A stretch of DNA of 32,601 bases from the NCBI GenBank assembly GCA_016212465.1, contig JACRGE010000094.1, forward strand, positions 1 to 32,601, written 5' to 3'. The translations under genes were made by a program, and so were the position numbers. The notes beneath the pieces are model-generated. The model did not search any database. It had not been told where the DNA came from and was given only the letters and a program-made list of their open reading frames with translations. The first letter of the stretch is position 1. Each line of letters opens with the position of its first letter. Of this stretch, positions 9,405-17,428 are shown one piece after another. Source of the DNA: Microcaldota archaeon. GTDB taxonomy: Archaea; Micrarchaeota; Micrarchaeia; Norongarragalinales; JACRGE01.

Positions 9405-9548
9405 CTCAGTTGAAAATGTTTCCCTCGTAGTTTTATGGTTTTTGTGCAAGTGGAATTCGATGTTAGGCGTGACGTTTGAGGCCAGTAAGCCAAAATACTG
9501 GTTGCGCCTTTTTTCCCTCTAGAAAAAAACCCAAGATTTTCAACTGAG
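9405..9548 (+). ncRNA. Putative structured ncRNA closed by a perfect 13-bp stem (strand inferred)
   Basis: CTCAGTTGAAAAT (9405-9417) complementary to ATTTTCAACTGAG (9536-9548); nested stems AGGCGT 9465-9470/GCGCCT 9504-9509 and GCCAGTA 9481-9487/TACTGGT 9496-9502; TATA-like TTTTTAAAAT at 9379-9388. Confidence 0.45.
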
Positions 9549-9741
9549 CTGGTTCAAAAACTTTTGTAAAAAGCTTAGCTGAATAACTGCAACCAAAAAG
9601 AGTACCTTGAATAAATGTGCTAGCTGAAACAAACTGCAAGCATAAAACCAGAGCGACTGCGATACGAAACCTAGAACGACAGCATAGATACTCATTTAAA
9701 AAAGTTTGTTGTGAGTAAAATAGTAGGCGCCGGTGGGGGAA

Positions 9742-11178
9742 ATGGATTTATTTGAAAAACTGAAGGGTTCTGGCTTCGCCGAAGAAGAGATACGCGAGAA
9801 AATAAGGAAGAAACAGGAGCAGTTCGGCGGCCTGCTGACTGAAGATGGTGCCTTGAGAATCGTTGCAAGGGAAGCGGGTTTCACAGACGAAGAAAGGATA
9901 GAGGAGTTGAGCATAAAAAAACTAAAGGACGCGCGGGCAGGAGAGCGAGTTAATGTGTTGGTGAGGGTTTTGCAGGTGTTTGCGCCAAAGGGATTTGAAA
10001 AAAATGGGAGGCGGGGCAGGGTCTGCAATGTTTTAGTGAGGGATGAAAGCGGTGAAGCCACGCTCGTGCTGTGGAACAAGGATGTAGACGTGGCTGAAAA
10101 CGGGGCAGTTGAAAGAAACGACGTGATTGAAGTCAAGAATGCGTTCGTCAAAAGCGAATCCCCGCTTGAGCTTCATACGAGCCTTCTCACTCAACTGAGG
10201 GTCAAGCTCGAAGGCGATTATGCAGATATTGCGAGGGAGGCGAAGCCTCCGTTGAAAATATCTGATCTCATTGAAGGGATGATGGATGTTGACGTCTACG
10301 GCCGGGTGTTCGACATAAGAGAGGAAAAGGGGTTCGTTACGAACAAAATCAAGAAAAGCGCCCTCGGACCTGAAAAGAAGGAGGGTTTGGTCGCGTCATG
10401 TACCCTCAGCGATTCAACCTCTCAGATGAGGCTAGTGCTGTGGGACAAGAATGCAGAAATTGTGAGGAAGCTGAAGACTGGCGATGCAGTCAAGGTAGAA
10501 AGTGGTTACGTTAAGTTGAATCCACAAACGAACATGCTTGAATTACATGTTGGCTGGAGGGGCCGCGTGTTTGCAAACCCCCGCGCACATGGTCTTGAGG
10601 AAAAGGAGAAGATGCTAGCGGGAATGTACGAGCATCTGAGGATAAGCGAACTCAAGGAAAATGAAAACGCAGTCATTGAAGCAGTGGTGACAGACGTTTT
10701 TGGCGCAAGGCTCCTCAGGAAGTGCTCCAAGTGTGGTGCAACAGTCAAGCCTCCTGCAAAAATCGAGAATGCAGTTGTTGACGAAGGTGAGGCTGGCGAA
10801 TTGCAGGTCCTTGAGGAGGCAAAGTCCCTCAAGGGTGGCGGCCCCAAGGGAGCGGGCCTTAGTGGGAGTAGAGGAGGCGGTAGCCCCTCTGAGGGGAGCG
10901 TGGCTCCCTCATGCGAGTGCGGGAGCACTGAAATCCGCGAGATTCCGATGGCTAGTGCAGTTGTGGACGACGGGTCCGTGCTCCGATGCGTTTTCTATGG
11001 AAAGCAGGCTCTGGATTTGTTAGAAGTCAGAGATTTTGCGGTAGACCCGGAGACAATTCTCCAGCTCAAGAAGGAAGCGTTGCTAGGGAAAAAGCTTCGT
11101 ATGGTGGTTCTTCCAAGGAGAAATCCAATGACGAACGAGCTGGAGTGCGTGGCCAAAGACATCATATCAACCAAGTGA
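9742..11178 (+). CDS. Replication protein A-like OB-fold ssDNA-binding protein with split zinc-finger motif
   Basis: Repeated OB-fold signature ([41 protein letters not shown]); CSKCG ... CECG. ATG at 9742; GTG at 9733 also possible. TTTAAAAAA at 9695-9703. Confidence 0.85.
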   Translation: MDLFEKLKGSGFAEEEIREKIRKKQEQFGGLLTEDGALRIVAREAGFTDEERIEELSIKKLKDARAGERVNVLVRVLQVFAPKGFEKNGRRGRVCNVLVRDESGEATLVLWNKDVDVAENGAVERNDVIEVKNAFVKSESPLELHTSLLTQLRVKLEGDYADIAREAKPPLKISDLIEGMMDVDVYGRVFDIREEKGFVTNKIKKSALGPEKKEGLVASCTLSDSTSQMRLVLWDKNAEIVRKLKTGDAVKVESGYVKLNPQTNMLELHVGWRGRVFANPRAHGLEEKEKMLAGMYEHLRISELKENENAVIEAVVTDVFGARLLRKCSKCGATVKPPAKIENAVVDEGEAGELQVLEEAKSLKGGGPKGAGLSGSRGGGSPSEGSVAPSCECGSTEIREIPMASAVVDDGSVLRCVFYGKQALDLLEVRDFAVDPETILQLKKEALLGKKLRMVVLPRRNPMTNELECVAKDIISTK

Positions 11179-11201
11179 AGTGGAAAAACACCCCCAAACC
11201 A

Positions 11202-11210
11202 TTTATAAAT
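11202..11210 (+). promoter_or_regulatory. TATA box of radA
   Basis: TTTATAAAT upstream of radA ATG 11282. Confidence 0.6.
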
Positions 11211-11281
11211 CAACGAGGGTTTCTTCTACTAAGAAAGCGAAAATGCCCTTCCCTATAAGGGCTCTTGCGGAAGGTGATGGA

Positions 11282-12313
11282 ATGAAGAATTCGGAAGATG
11301 AGTTTCAAGTGGAGTTGAAGGGAGAAAAAGCCGTTGTTGTGAAAGAAGCACCTGAAAAGAAAAAAGACAAAAAAATTACTTCAGTAAGCGACCTGCCTGG
11401 CGTAGGCGAGGCAACTGCTTCCAAACTACTTGATGCTGGCTATGATTCTCTTGAAGTGCTTGCAGTGAGCATGCCAGAAGAGCTTGCTGAAGTGGCAGGC
11501 ATAGGCGAAGCAACTGCGGTTAAGATTATCAGCGTGGCACGCGAAGCGCTTGAGATGGGTTACGAGACAGGGGATAAGGTACTGGAGAGAAGGAAGGCGA
11601 TTGCAAGGGTTTCTACGGGTTCAAAGGAATTGGATGCGCTCTTGGGTGGCGGAATTGAAACCCAGGCGATCACGGAGACATTCGGAAAATATTCGTCTGG
11701 AAAGACGCAGCTAGCATTCCAACTCTGTGTGAACGCCCAACTTCCGCTAGAAGAAGGAGGCCTTGCAGGAGAGGTTTTGTTCATAGACACTGAAAACACA
11801 TTCAGGCCAGAAAGAATTGTACAGATTGCAGAGGATAGAGGGCTGAATTCGGATGAGATATTGAAGAGGGTTCATGTCGCAAGAAGCTGGAACTCTGCTC
11901 ACCAAATAGTTTTGGTGGATAAGGCCGATGAGATGATAAAGAAACACAACATAAAACTGATGGTAGTTGATTCAGTTACCTCCGCCTTCCGCTCGGATTA
12001 CATTGGGAGGGGAACTCTTGCAGAGCGGCAGCAGAAACTCAACAAGCACCTGCACATGCTCCAGAAGCTTGCAGACGTCTACAACCTGGTAGTGTATATC
12101 ACCAACCAAGTAATGGACCGGCCTGACATCCTGTTCGGAGACCCGACTGCGCCAGTTGGAGGCAACGTGCTCGCACACCAGGCAACCTACCGCGTTTATC
12201 TAAGAAGAAGCAAGGAAGACCGCCGCATTGCAAAACTCGTTGATTCACCGAATCTTCCGGACGGGGAATGCGTTTTCAGAATAACAACCGGCGGGTTGGC
12301 TGACGTTGAGTGA
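11282..12313 (+). CDS. radA: DNA repair and recombination protein RadA
   Basis: Helix-hairpin-helix [18 protein letters not shown]-loop [35 protein letters not shown] track start at 11180 lies upstream of the TATA box, so ATG 11282 is preferred. Confidence 0.95.
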   Translation: MKNSEDEFQVELKGEKAVVVKEAPEKKKDKKITSVSDLPGVGEATASKLLDAGYDSLEVLAVSMPEELAEVAGIGEATAVKIISVAREALEMGYETGDKVLERRKAIARVSTGSKELDALLGGGIETQAITETFGKYSSGKTQLAFQLCVNAQLPLEEGGLAGEVLFIDTENTFRPERIVQIAEDRGLNSDEILKRVHVARSWNSAHQIVLVDKADEMIKKHNIKLMVVDSVTSAFRSDYIGRGTLAERQQKLNKHLHMLQKLADVYNLVVYITNQVMDRPDILFGDPTAPVGGNVLAHQATYRVYLRRSKEDRRIAKLVDSPNLPDGECVFRITTGGLADVE

Positions 12314-12343
12314 TGTGCCATAACCCCTTTAAGGTCCACATCA
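12311..12343. terminator. Stem-loop at radA stop codon in a convergent intergenic region
   Basis: TGATGTG (12311-12317)/CACATCA (12337-12343) with inner CCTTTAAGG, followed by T-rich sequence. Confidence 0.4.
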
Positions 12344-12406
12344 ACCAAATGCTTTTGCTACCTGTTTTCTTTTCGTCAATTAAATGACTAAGCCAGCATG
12401 AAACAG

Positions 12407-13567
12407 TCAGTAACTCATCCGCTTGCCGTATTCCTCGCATTTTTTAACGATGTTCAGTGCGCCGTTCATTTCCTTCTTTGATAAGGCAGAGAGCCTGCTG
12501 ATGTTTCTCAAATGCTTTTCCTTGTTTTGCTTGAGCTTTGAAAGGGTTGCCTCAAACTTATGCAAATGCTTCAACTCAAGGAATTCCCCCAAACCCAACT
12601 CTTTGTATCTTCTTGCATTCGAAAGCTGCTCTGGCTGGGATGCGTCTGGAAGAAGCAGTGCAGGCTTTCCAAACACAATGGATTCTATGATGCCACTGTG
12701 GCCTGCAGGCATGACCAGGAAACCAGCTGCGTTCTGGTACGGCAGGATGTCTGGAAGGAATTTAACGAACTGAGCGCTGGCTATGCGCTCCTCTTTTTCA
12801 GCAAACACGGAGCTTACAATGAAATTGAATTCCCTGTTTTTCGATATTATCTTCTTCAACTCATCGTACTCTCCCCTGCGGAAAGCTTGGCCGCCCATCG
12901 TTACAAGCACACGGGGCTTGGTTGCTCTCCACTCCGCCTTTTTTGGTTTAACCAACGTGGTGAGGGAAAGCGGGCCGATGAATGAAGTCATCTTCTTCAA
13001 GGCATTCTCGCGGGACATGAGCGGCAAGGAAATTGTGTCTGGTGGAGGGAAATCTGGGACCAGGATTTCATCTGAAAAAAAAGGGGGAAGCACGAGTGGA
13101 GCGGTCATCAAGGTGCCTATTGCTCTTTCCTCCAATTCCTCTAGGTCCAACCTGAGTTTTTTGGAAGACTTCTTGTAATAAGACGTTTGGTTGCACACGT
13201 AAAAAGTCGGGAGGCCAAGGCGGTATCCCGCGATTACTGTGGAAATCCTTGAATCGGATATTACCACGTCAGCACGCATCTTCCTCATCCCGGCTGCTTC
13301 CAGCTGAACGGCTTTGAGAAACCTACTGGAAATAGTTGAAGAGGCGATGACCGAACGCAGTACATCCAGCTTGCCTTTTTTTCCGACCATGGTTAATTCA
13401 GGCAGCGTTTCAAAAACAGGCAGACACATGGTACGCAGGCGCTCTAAAGCCGAACCATAGGTGGCGATAATCCCTCCATGCCCGCTTCTCTGGAGTGCAG
13501 TCAATGCAGCCGCCATGCGCGAGGAGTGCCCGAAACCCTCGCCGCAAGCGGAGAGAAACACTTGCAC
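12407..13567 (-). CDS. Glycosyltransferase (GT28/MurG-like, COG1819-type)
   Basis: ACGEGFGHSSRMAAALTALQRSGH N-terminus; PAGHSGIIESIVFGKPALLLPDASQPEQLSNARRYKELGLG nucleotide-sugar binding region. Confidence 0.85.
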   Translation of the reverse strand: MQVFLSACGEGFGHSSRMAAALTALQRSGHGGIIATYGSALERLRTMCLPVFETLPELTMVGKKGKLDVLRSVIASSTISSRFLKAVQLEAAGMRKMRADVVISDSRISTVIAGYRLGLPTFYVCNQTSYYKKSSKKLRLDLEELEERAIGTLMTAPLVLPPFFSDEILVPDFPPPDTISLPLMSRENALKKMTSFIGPLSLTTLVKPKKAEWRATKPRVLVTMGGQAFRRGEYDELKKIISKNREFNFIVSSVFAEKEERIASAQFVKFLPDILPYQNAAGFLVMPAGHSGIIESIVFGKPALLLPDASQPEQLSNARRYKELGLGEFLELKHLHKFEATLSKLKQNKEKHLRNISRLSALSKKEMNGALNIVKKCEEYGKRMSY

Positions 13568-13710
13568 TATCCAATCAACCCAATTCCTTATTTAATGTTT
13601 TTGTGAATAGAACGCGTCCAAATACGCTTGACGAAATTGCATCCGGCTCAAAACGAAGAATTAAAAACAGAAGAAGGTCAAGACCGGAATAGGCTGCCTT
13701 CTGCCACGTC

Positions 13711-14616
13711 CTACCAAGATCTCTGCCCGGTTTGTGGGGGCTGTTGACTATAAGCTGCAGGCATTCCCCCAACTGGCTGGGGTTCTTCAGGTGGTTTCTT
13801 CAAAAATATGTAGAGCACTACACCTATGATCACCGCAACTATAGCAATTACAAGATAAATTATATACTGGTTGTCGTAACCAGTTGGCGGAGCACTTGAC
13901 TGCAGAGTAGTGGTTGGGTTGTTTGTTGAAGTGGTATATGCCGCCCCGCCAGTTCCTTTGTACACGATCTTGAGTGTTTTGTAGGAAAGGGATTGGGGGG
14001 ATGAGTAAACGTAGTCGCTTCCTTCCATCGCATACCCTGTGGGCTCAATGCTTTGAACGCTTCCATGCACCCTTACCCTAACTTCTTTTTGCTGCGCAGA
14101 AACCACGTCATATTTTTGCTGGAAGGTTATGGTGTCACCACTTCTGGCGAGCGAGAATTCGGATTGCCCGCCTGTCTGAGCCAAGTTCTTCAGCTTGTTT
14201 ACATCATCAAAAGAAAGCTTGTACCTTATCGCCAGAGTCCCCTTATCTCCTTCCTCAGAGTACATGCACTCGAGCGTGCTCTTCAACAGGTTCACGGCGT
14301 CCTTCATGTCCTGGAGTTGTCTCTCTTGCGTCTCGTTCTTGTAGCTCGCATTGAAGGACTTGGCCAAGTTGTAAATAGATTCAATCGCGTTCACCGCCGA
14401 GTCAAGGATATCAGTCATCCTCTGTTTGCAATTGCCGATCCACTGGGAGGAAACGTTCGTGGGAGCACCAACGCTGATCTGCTCGTGCCCGTAAGAACCG
14501 TCGCTATACAATTCAATCGTCTCCTTGGTTTCTTCAGGAGTAACTGGAAGCTGCAGACAGCCGAACAAAAACAGTAACCCCCCGCCAATCAGGAACGCAA
14601 AAACAATTTTTTTCAT
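13711..14616 (-). CDS. Putative lipoprotein with C-terminal TM segment
   Basis: N-terminal hydrophobic segment ending LLFLFGC; C-terminal TM YIIYLVIAIVAVIIGVVLYIFL then Pro/Gln-rich tail. Confidence 0.75.
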   Translation of the reverse strand: MKKIVFAFLIGGGLLFLFGCLQLPVTPEETKETIELYSDGSYGHEQISVGAPTNVSSQWIGNCKQRMTDILDSAVNAIESIYNLAKSFNASYKNETQERQLQDMKDAVNLLKSTLECMYSEEGDKGTLAIRYKLSFDDVNKLKNLAQTGGQSEFSLARSGDTITFQQKYDVVSAQQKEVRVRVHGSVQSIEPTGYAMEGSDYVYSSPQSLSYKTLKIVYKGTGGAAYTTSTNNPTTTLQSSAPPTGYDNQYIIYLVIAIVAVIIGVVLYIFLKKPPEEPQPVGGMPAAYSQQPPQTGQRSW

Positions 14617-14688
14617 GTCAATCCCCGAATAGATTAAGTGCTCTAGTTTAAAAACCTGGCGTTAGCTACCTTTGGAAATGTACTTGTT

Positions 14689-14927
14689 CGAGTCGTCTAA
14701 TTTGGTTATTGGAGTCTTTGCGAATTCAGTTTGGTTGCGTTATTTGAGCCGACGCGGTTTACTTCGCGAAACTTCGGACCACGCTCAAGGCAGGCGGACG
14801 GGGAACAATTCAAAATCCTTTGCCTGCATCCAGTGCTTTACTGCAGTAACCCCGTATACCGAGGCCGAACGCAGCATTGGACGACTTAGGGGAAATAGAC
14901 CCGGAACAGATTAGGACACGATTTTTG
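14689..14927 (+). ncRNA. Putative structured ncRNA of unknown class with closing stem and T-run terminator
   Basis: Closing helix CTAATTTG 14697-14704/CAGATTAG 14907-14914 extended by flanking pairs; hairpins TTGAGC/GCTCAA (14744-14788) and GCAGGCGGA/TTTGCCTGC (14790-14827); ACGGGG 14798-14803/CCCCGT 14850-14855; ATTTTTG at 14921; TTTAAAAA at 14647-14654. Confidence 0.5.
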
Positions 14928-14989
14928 CACTTCCACAATCGCATCCATACGGTTCGTCAATCGTCTCTTTATTTGTTACTACCAACAAG

Positions 14990-14998
14990 TTTATAAAT
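14990..14998 (+). promoter_or_regulatory. TATA box upstream of the small membrane protein cluster
   Basis: TTTATAAAT about 50 bp upstream of the first small ORF. Confidence 0.55.
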
Positions 14999-15050
14999 GA
15001 TTATTGCTAGAATATATTACTAAAGTTTAGTGGTAACACAGGTGGCAAGG

Positions 15051-15182
15051 ATGAGGGTTTGTTTGAATACCTTGAAATTATGTGAGTTGCCTGCTTTGCA
15101 AATGAGGCTTACGCAGGCGTTTGGAGTACAGGATTTTTCTTTTGTTTCTCTTAACGGCAACCTCTGGTTGCAACTAAAATAA
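15051..15182 (+). CDS. Putative 43-aa small protein
   Basis: ATG preceded by GGTGGCAAGG; MRVCLNTLKLCELPALQMRLTQAFGVQDFSFVSLNGNLWLQLK. Below the ORF-track length cutoff. Confidence 0.35.
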   Translation: MRVCLNTLKLCELPALQMRLTQAFGVQDFSFVSLNGNLWLQLK

Positions 15183-15193
15183 GGTGAAACTGA

Positions 15194-15307
15194 ATGAAAA
15201 AAATCGTTAAAAAGAGCAAACACAAAGCGACCAAGCATAAAAGCAAAATCCTTGGGCTTGACCTGGTAAAAAAGGGTCTGAAAAAAATCGCGAGCGTCTT
15301 CGCATAA
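15194..15307 (+). CDS. Putative 37-aa Lys-rich amphipathic peptide
   Basis: ATG preceded by AAGGTGAAACTGA; MKKIVKKSKHKATKHKSKILGLDLVKKGLKKIASVFA. 13 Lys in 37 residues. Below the ORF-track cutoff. Confidence 0.55.
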   Translation: MKKIVKKSKHKATKHKSKILGLDLVKKGLKKIASVFA

Positions 15308-15347
15308 TCTCCCTTGATTTCGTTTTTCTAGATGTAATGGTGAAAAA

Positions 15348-15728
15348 ATGCCTGTTGAAAAACTGAGTTACATGGGCATGAAGGACCTCAAGGAACTGAA
15401 GAAGGCGGGGGTCATAAAGGAGCCTACTGAAAGGAAGTTCACCCCTACTCCAATGTTCCTTCCAACTGACACCGGGGGTCTGAACATCGCCAATGTAATG
15501 ACCAGGGAGAGTTTTATTCACCGCAATATTGGAATTTGGTTGGAATGGAGGTTCGCCAGAGTGTTTGCAGTCATATTCGGTGTCATAGCCATATTTTTGC
15601 TTACATACAACTTCGTGCTTGCAGCTGTTGCAGGAGCCGTCGCAGGATGGCTCTACGGCAGGTACGTATGGAGGAACTTCTACATCGTAAACCTGCTTGG
15701 TAGAAGGAAGCTCCTTGAGTCAACATAA
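15348..15728 (+). CDS. Small membrane protein, two-helix hairpin, 126 aa (cluster member 1)
   Basis: Hydrophilic N-terminus, hydrophobic hairpin FAVIFGVIAIFLLTYNFVLAAVAGAVAGWLYG, C-terminus GRRKLLEST; GGTG SD. Confidence 0.75.
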   Translation: MPVEKLSYMGMKDLKELKKAGVIKEPTERKFTPTPMFLPTDTGGLNIANVMTRESFIHRNIGIWLEWRFARVFAVIFGVIAIFLLTYNFVLAAVAGAVAGWLYGRYVWRNFYIVNLLGRRKLLEST

Positions 15729-15805
15729 AGAGAGTAGGAAAGAAAACAGGGATAAAACAAAAGAGAACTGCAGACAAGAAAAAATTGAATGAAAGGGGAT
15801 GCTAA

Positions 15806-16195
15806 ATGCAAACAAGAATAATTCCGCAGGTAAGGAACGTGCACTCTGGTGCCCAGCAGCAGATAAGCGTGCTTGCACGGGACCAGCCTAAAAAAGAAGA
15901 GGAGCGGATGAGCACGTTCCTTCCGGTTGAAGTAAAGCCGGAAGTTCCTCCAAACATGAGGATGTGGACTAGGCTAAAGTATTTGGAAGAGTACTTTGGT
16001 TTCTGGAAGTATGGAAAAATATGCAAGCCGTTGAGTGTCGTATTAGGTGCGTTGGGTGTAGTCGCGCTCGGCGTTTTCCCTCTAGGCGGGTTGATTATGC
16101 TCGCAGTTTCAGGAAGGCTGTATAGTCTGGCGTGGTGGTATGACTTCATTATCTACACCTTCGGTAAGTCAAGGACGCTTGTAATAATAGACTAA
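15806..16195 (+). CDS. Small membrane protein, two-helix hairpin, 129 aa (cluster member 2)
   Basis: RLKYLEEYFGFWKYGK then hydrophobic hairpin and FGKSRTLVIID C-terminus. Confidence 0.75.
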   Translation: MQTRIIPQVRNVHSGAQQQISVLARDQPKKEEERMSTFLPVEVKPEVPPNMRMWTRLKYLEEYFGFWKYGKICKPLSVVLGALGVVALGVFPLGGLIMLAVSGRLYSLAWWYDFIIYTFGKSRTLVIID

Positions 16196-16332
16196 AAAAA
16201 CAAGTACCGGAAAGGAACCGGAGATTAAGGAAAAAGCTAGGAATCAATGAAAACTTAAAAACGGAACACAAAAGCAATAAGTTAAAGCCAAAGTGAAAGT
16301 AACGGCAAAAAAATTAAATAAGGGGACGTGAG

Positions 16333-16578
16333 ATGGCAAGAGACCAAAAGAGCATTGACAAAGCGTTGGAGAACCCTCCATTGATAGTGGAGTGGCTTAG
16401 CATGCTAGAGGACTTTGGGTTAATGGATTTCAGGATAATGGATAAGAAAAAGCACGTTCCTTTCTCTGAAGCCATGAATGGAACCCGGCTTGCTTTCCCC
16501 ATCATTCCTGATTGGCTCGTGTGGCTTATCATAATCATTGGTTTGGTGATGACTGCATTGCACTATAACGTAATATGA
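16333..16578 (+). CDS. Small membrane protein with C-terminal TM, 81 aa (cluster member 3)
   Basis: Hydrophilic N-terminus, single hydrophobic tail IIPDWLVWLIIIIGLVMTALHYNVI. Confidence 0.7.
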   Translation: MARDQKSIDKALENPPLIVEWLSMLEDFGLMDFRIMDKKKHVPFSEAMNGTRLAFPIIPDWLVWLIIIIGLVMTALHYNVI

Positions 16579-16588
16579 GGTTTTGGAA

Positions 16589-16873
16589 ATGGATGTGATT
16601 CCGACAACCGTTGTATCAGACCAATATGATGCGTTTCAGAAGATGCAGACCAGGAGAACCTATTTGGAGAGGTTCATCCCGAACTGGAGGGGGCAGTACC
16701 AGACCCGGCTCTATGCATTCGTTTGTTTAATGCTCGGAGTATTTTTTTTCTCCAACTACCCTGCCATTTCAGTTCTCGCATTCGCTGGAGCAGCATATTT
16801 TTATCAAAGGTGGAAGTTCCACGCGTGGCTCATAACAAGACCAAGGACCTTGTATAGTGCGGACCTCAGGTGA
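16589..16873 (+). CDS. Small membrane protein, two-helix hairpin, 95 aa (cluster member 4)
   Basis: YLERFIPNW; YPAISVLAFAGAAYFYQRW; RPRTLYSADLR. ATG 16589 preferred over the TTG at 16583. Confidence 0.75.
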   Translation: MDVIPTTVVSDQYDAFQKMQTRRTYLERFIPNWRGQYQTRLYAFVCLMLGVFFFSNYPAISVLAFAGAAYFYQRWKFHAWLITRPRTLYSADLR

Positions 16874-16878
16874 ATTAA

Positions 16879-17304
16879 ATGAAGGTAAGCGAACTACGTA
16901 ATATTGCAGAGGCAAAAACCGCGCCAGGGCCTACTGGCGTCAGCCCACAGGAAGAAAAAGTGTATGCTCCGATGTTTATTCCCATGGGCTACCAGAAGGG
17001 CGCGGAAACCATGAGATGCGGTGGCGAGACGGTGCCTGCTCACGTAGCGCATGCTTACACGAGGGGCCAGTTGATGGCGGACTGGGTTGACGCAAAGGAT
17101 AAAACAACCATTGGCTCCATATACAAGTCCTTCTTTCAGGCGGTAGTCTGCTTTGTTGCTGCAGTTCTGTCCTATCTTTTTATAAACATCTATGTCGCAG
17201 GCGTTTTCGCATTCCTTTTCGGCTACTATTGGTCCGAAAGGCTTTTGAACGCGTGCTGGGGCACAGCGTGGTTCCAAGGCAAGTCGGTGATTAGGACGAA
17301 GTAA
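16879..17304 (+). CDS. Small membrane protein, two-helix hairpin, 141 aa (cluster member 5)
   Basis: AGGTGAATTAAATG start context; hydrophobic hairpin; C-terminus FQGKSVIRTK. Confidence 0.75.
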   Translation: MKVSELRNIAEAKTAPGPTGVSPQEEKVYAPMFIPMGYQKGAETMRCGGETVPAHVAHAYTRGQLMADWVDAKDKTTIGSIYKSFFQAVVCFVAAVLSYLFINIYVAGVFAFLFGYYWSERLLNACWGTAWFQGKSVIRTK

Positions 17305-17318
17305 GTTTAGGTGTAAAA

Positions 17319-17384
17319 ATGGAGGTTAAGGAACCGTACAAGAATATGAGGGGGGTTAAGGAAATTGTTCTTAAACGAAGTTAA
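17319..17384 (+). CDS. Putative 21-aa microprotein
   Basis: AGGTGTAAAAATG context as for neighbours; MEVKEPYKNMRGVKEIVLKRS. Confidence 0.3.
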   Translation: MEVKEPYKNMRGVKEIVLKRS

Positions 17385-17428
17385 GTAATGTAGCAGGTTT
17401 AAGGACAATTCCATAGGTTCTCAGGTGA

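Noticed and set aside
9360-9740. C/D box sRNA
   Set aside because: CTGA motifs are present but no paired RTGATGA C box at suitable spacing.
13602-13691. 29-aa Arg-rich ORF from GTG
   Set aside because: Too short, weak start context; not enough support.
14672-14914. 80-aa ORF on + strand
   Set aside because: Composition not protein-like, no SD; region is better explained by paired stems of a putative ncRNA.
14689-14920. RNase P RNA or SRP RNA
   Set aside because: No GAGGAAAGTCC/ACAGAA (RNase P) or helix-8 GGAA tetraloop context (SRP) found on either strand; class left open.
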